DNA of 5,708 nucleotides from Planctomycetaceae bacterium (GTDB lineage Bacteria > Planctomycetota > Planctomycetia > Pirellulales > Pirellulaceae): NCBI GenBank assembly GCA_003501565.1, contig DNPC01000094.1, forward strand, positions 1-5,708. Direction: 5' to 3'. The number at the start of each line of letters is the position of its first letter. Within the stretch, counting starts at the first letter, position 1. Position numbers and translations under genes: made by a program. Below the pieces are notes generated by a model. It saw nothing but the letters and a program-made list of their open reading frames with translations. It made no database searches and was not told where the DNA came from. Below, one piece after another: positions 4,620-5,708 of the stretch.

Positions 4620-5708
4620 ATGCAGATTAAGAAATTCTTCTGGCTGGCAACATTTTCTGTTTGCCTAACTACGACTCAGTACGCAAGTCTCGGATCACCT
4701 CAAAGTGAGATTGGCCGAGCCATGAATTCAACCACCTTGGCGGTCGTGCGACTCGATTTACAAAAGGTCCAGGCACCGGAATTGTTATCGTTCGCGAAGC
4801 GAATCGCCCCCGATGCAGTCCCCGAGTCTGCGTGGACAGGATTCGCGGCAGTCGTTACGCCGATCTACCAAGAGTTACAGCGCACCGACGCGAGTGAAAT
4901 ATTGGTAGTCGGGGGGATTGCGGGCGTGCCAAGTGAATTACCCGCTATCGTGCTGGTGGATTCAAAGAAAAACGCAAGTGAAATGGCCAAGACTGCGCTA
5001 GTCAGCATGTTGAAAGGCCAAGGCTACGAGCCACATGACCTTGCGGGGAGTGTTGTGTTGTGCTCAGAAGCGACTTGGCAGCGAATGCAAAGTTCCAGCG
5101 TAGCACGGCCCGAACTGACCGAAGCACTTGAGCAATCAGCCTCCACGGAGCTAAGCATTACAGTGGCCGCACCCGAGCGCTTGGCAGAGGCCGTCGCTGA
5201 TATCTGGCCGAGTCGATTGCCGATAGAATCGCCAATACAATTGTCGCCTCAAGAACTAATGAAAGACGTTCGTTCGTTGACGTTCTCATTCAACGACTTG
5301 GCAACACCAAAGCTCGACATTGCGGCGAATTGTCGATCCGACGAGGGGGCGAAACGCACACTCAATACTTTGCTCGAAGTCGCCAAGTCGCTAAAGCTTG
5401 ATACGATGCAAGCCTCCATCAACGTTCGACAGGCGTCTCTAGTGTTCTCGGAAGAGTCGGTTGTTTCGGCGGTTCGGGCGCTTGTGAAGTCGGGGAATTC
5501 TAGTTCTCAAAATATGCAGGATTCGAACAGTTTGAAGCAGATCGCACTTGCGATGTGGAATTTCGAATCCAAGTATGGCTACATCGTTCCTCGCCAGACC
5601 GTGGACGAAAGTGGTAAGCCGCTGCTGAGTTGGCGAGTGCATCTGTTGCCGTTCATGGATCAGCAAGCACTGTACGAAAAGTTCCACTTGGATGAGCCGT
5701 GGGATAGC
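4620..5708 (+). CDS. Exported DUF1559-domain protein, 3' end beyond the window
   Basis: Seen: an open frame of 363 codons running off the window edge without a stop. Residues 1-25 form a signal peptide (MQIKKFFWLATFSVCLTTTQYASLG). Residues ~30-295 are an alpha/beta region without a name I can give (TTLAVVRLDLQKV, SEILVVGGIAGVPSELPAIVLVD, LTFSFNDLATPKLDIAANC, then a repeat-like helix LNTLLEVAKSLKL). Residues 303-363 match the core of DUF1559: NSLKQIALAMWNFESKYG, then GKPLLSWRVHLLPFMDQ and LYEKFHLDEPWDS. Known: most DUF1559 proteins start with a type IV pilin-like GFTLVELLVVIAIIG helix; this one has none and is instead a long-N-terminus variant also found in planctomycetes (from memory). Function unknown. 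It sits 84 bp after the 519-residue gene and has its own ribosome binding site. The true C-terminus, usually with an HxnDG-type motif in this family, cannot be seen. Confidence 0.88.
   Translation, partial: MQIKKFFWLATFSVCLTTTQYASLGSPQSEIGRAMNSTTLAVVRLDLQKVQAPELLSFAKRIAPDAVPESAWTGFAAVVTPIYQELQRTDASEILVVGGIAGVPSELPAIVLVDSKKNASEMAKTALVSMLKGQGYEPHDLAGSVVLCSEATWQRMQSSSVARPELTEALEQSASTELSITVAAPERLAEAVADIWPSRLPIESPIQLSPQELMKDVRSLTFSFNDLATPKLDIAANCRSDEGAKRTLNTLLEVAKSLKLDTMQASINVRQASLVFSEESVVSAVRALVKSGNSSSQNMQDSNSLKQIALAMWNFESKYGYIVPRQTVDESGKPLLSWRVHLLPFMDQQALYEKFHLDEPWDS

Noticed and set aside
4448..4630. A 60-codon plus-strand frame bridging the end of the 519-residue gene and the DUF1559 start
   Set aside because: Mostly inside known coding sequence in another frame; no ribosome binding site and no recognisable protein.

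Overview
The window reads as a chromosomal piece of a planctomycete, most likely from the Pirellulaceae (Rhodopirellula/Blastopirellula type). The main reason is the last gene, which carries a DUF1559 domain, a family hugely expanded in Planctomycetota. Base composition is moderate (a little over 50% GC by eye). The other proteins are also of types I associate with that phylum: an ECF sigma factor with a C-terminal STAHRRYQAAL-type helix, a single-pass membrane partner, and a long exported protein with a QPDAPNTYWAL motif. No mobile element, tRNA, rRNA or CRISPR array is visible.

Layout. (1) Minus strand, 23..1123: an exported protein with an uncharacterised N-terminal domain and a C-terminal DinB-like four-helix domain that keeps a three-histidine metal site. 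(2) 1124..1403: a divergent intergenic region with several dyad-symmetric elements. (3) Plus strand, 1404..1979 and 1969..2664: an ECF-type sigma factor overlapping by 11 nt a cysteine-free, single-pass membrane protein that is probably its anti-sigma factor or regulatory partner. (4) 2665..2975: a 311-bp non-coding gap with weak hairpins and a promoter-like stretch (two ATTGCAT copies 10 bp apart, a TTGACA hexamer, and a perfect GCGGG/CCCGC hairpin). (5) Plus strand, 2976..4535: a 519-residue exported planctomycete protein of unknown function. (6) Plus strand, 4620 to the window edge: an exported DUF1559 protein, cut by the window end.

How the genes may work together. The sigma factor and membrane protein look like one translationally coupled signalling module: the sigma factor would be held at the membrane and released by an envelope signal. 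The 519-residue protein and the DUF1559 protein are co-directional, 84 bp apart, both have signal peptides and good Shine-Dalgarno sites, and share a short pseudopilin-like motif ([YF]xxK[HY]Gx[LI]), so they may be co-transcribed and act together in the periplasm. Nothing in the sequence proves that the sigma module controls either neighbour. I do not see a clearly new system. The most unusual items are the exported two-domain DinB protein, the sigma/partner pair without a zinc anti-sigma motif, and the paired envelope proteins.
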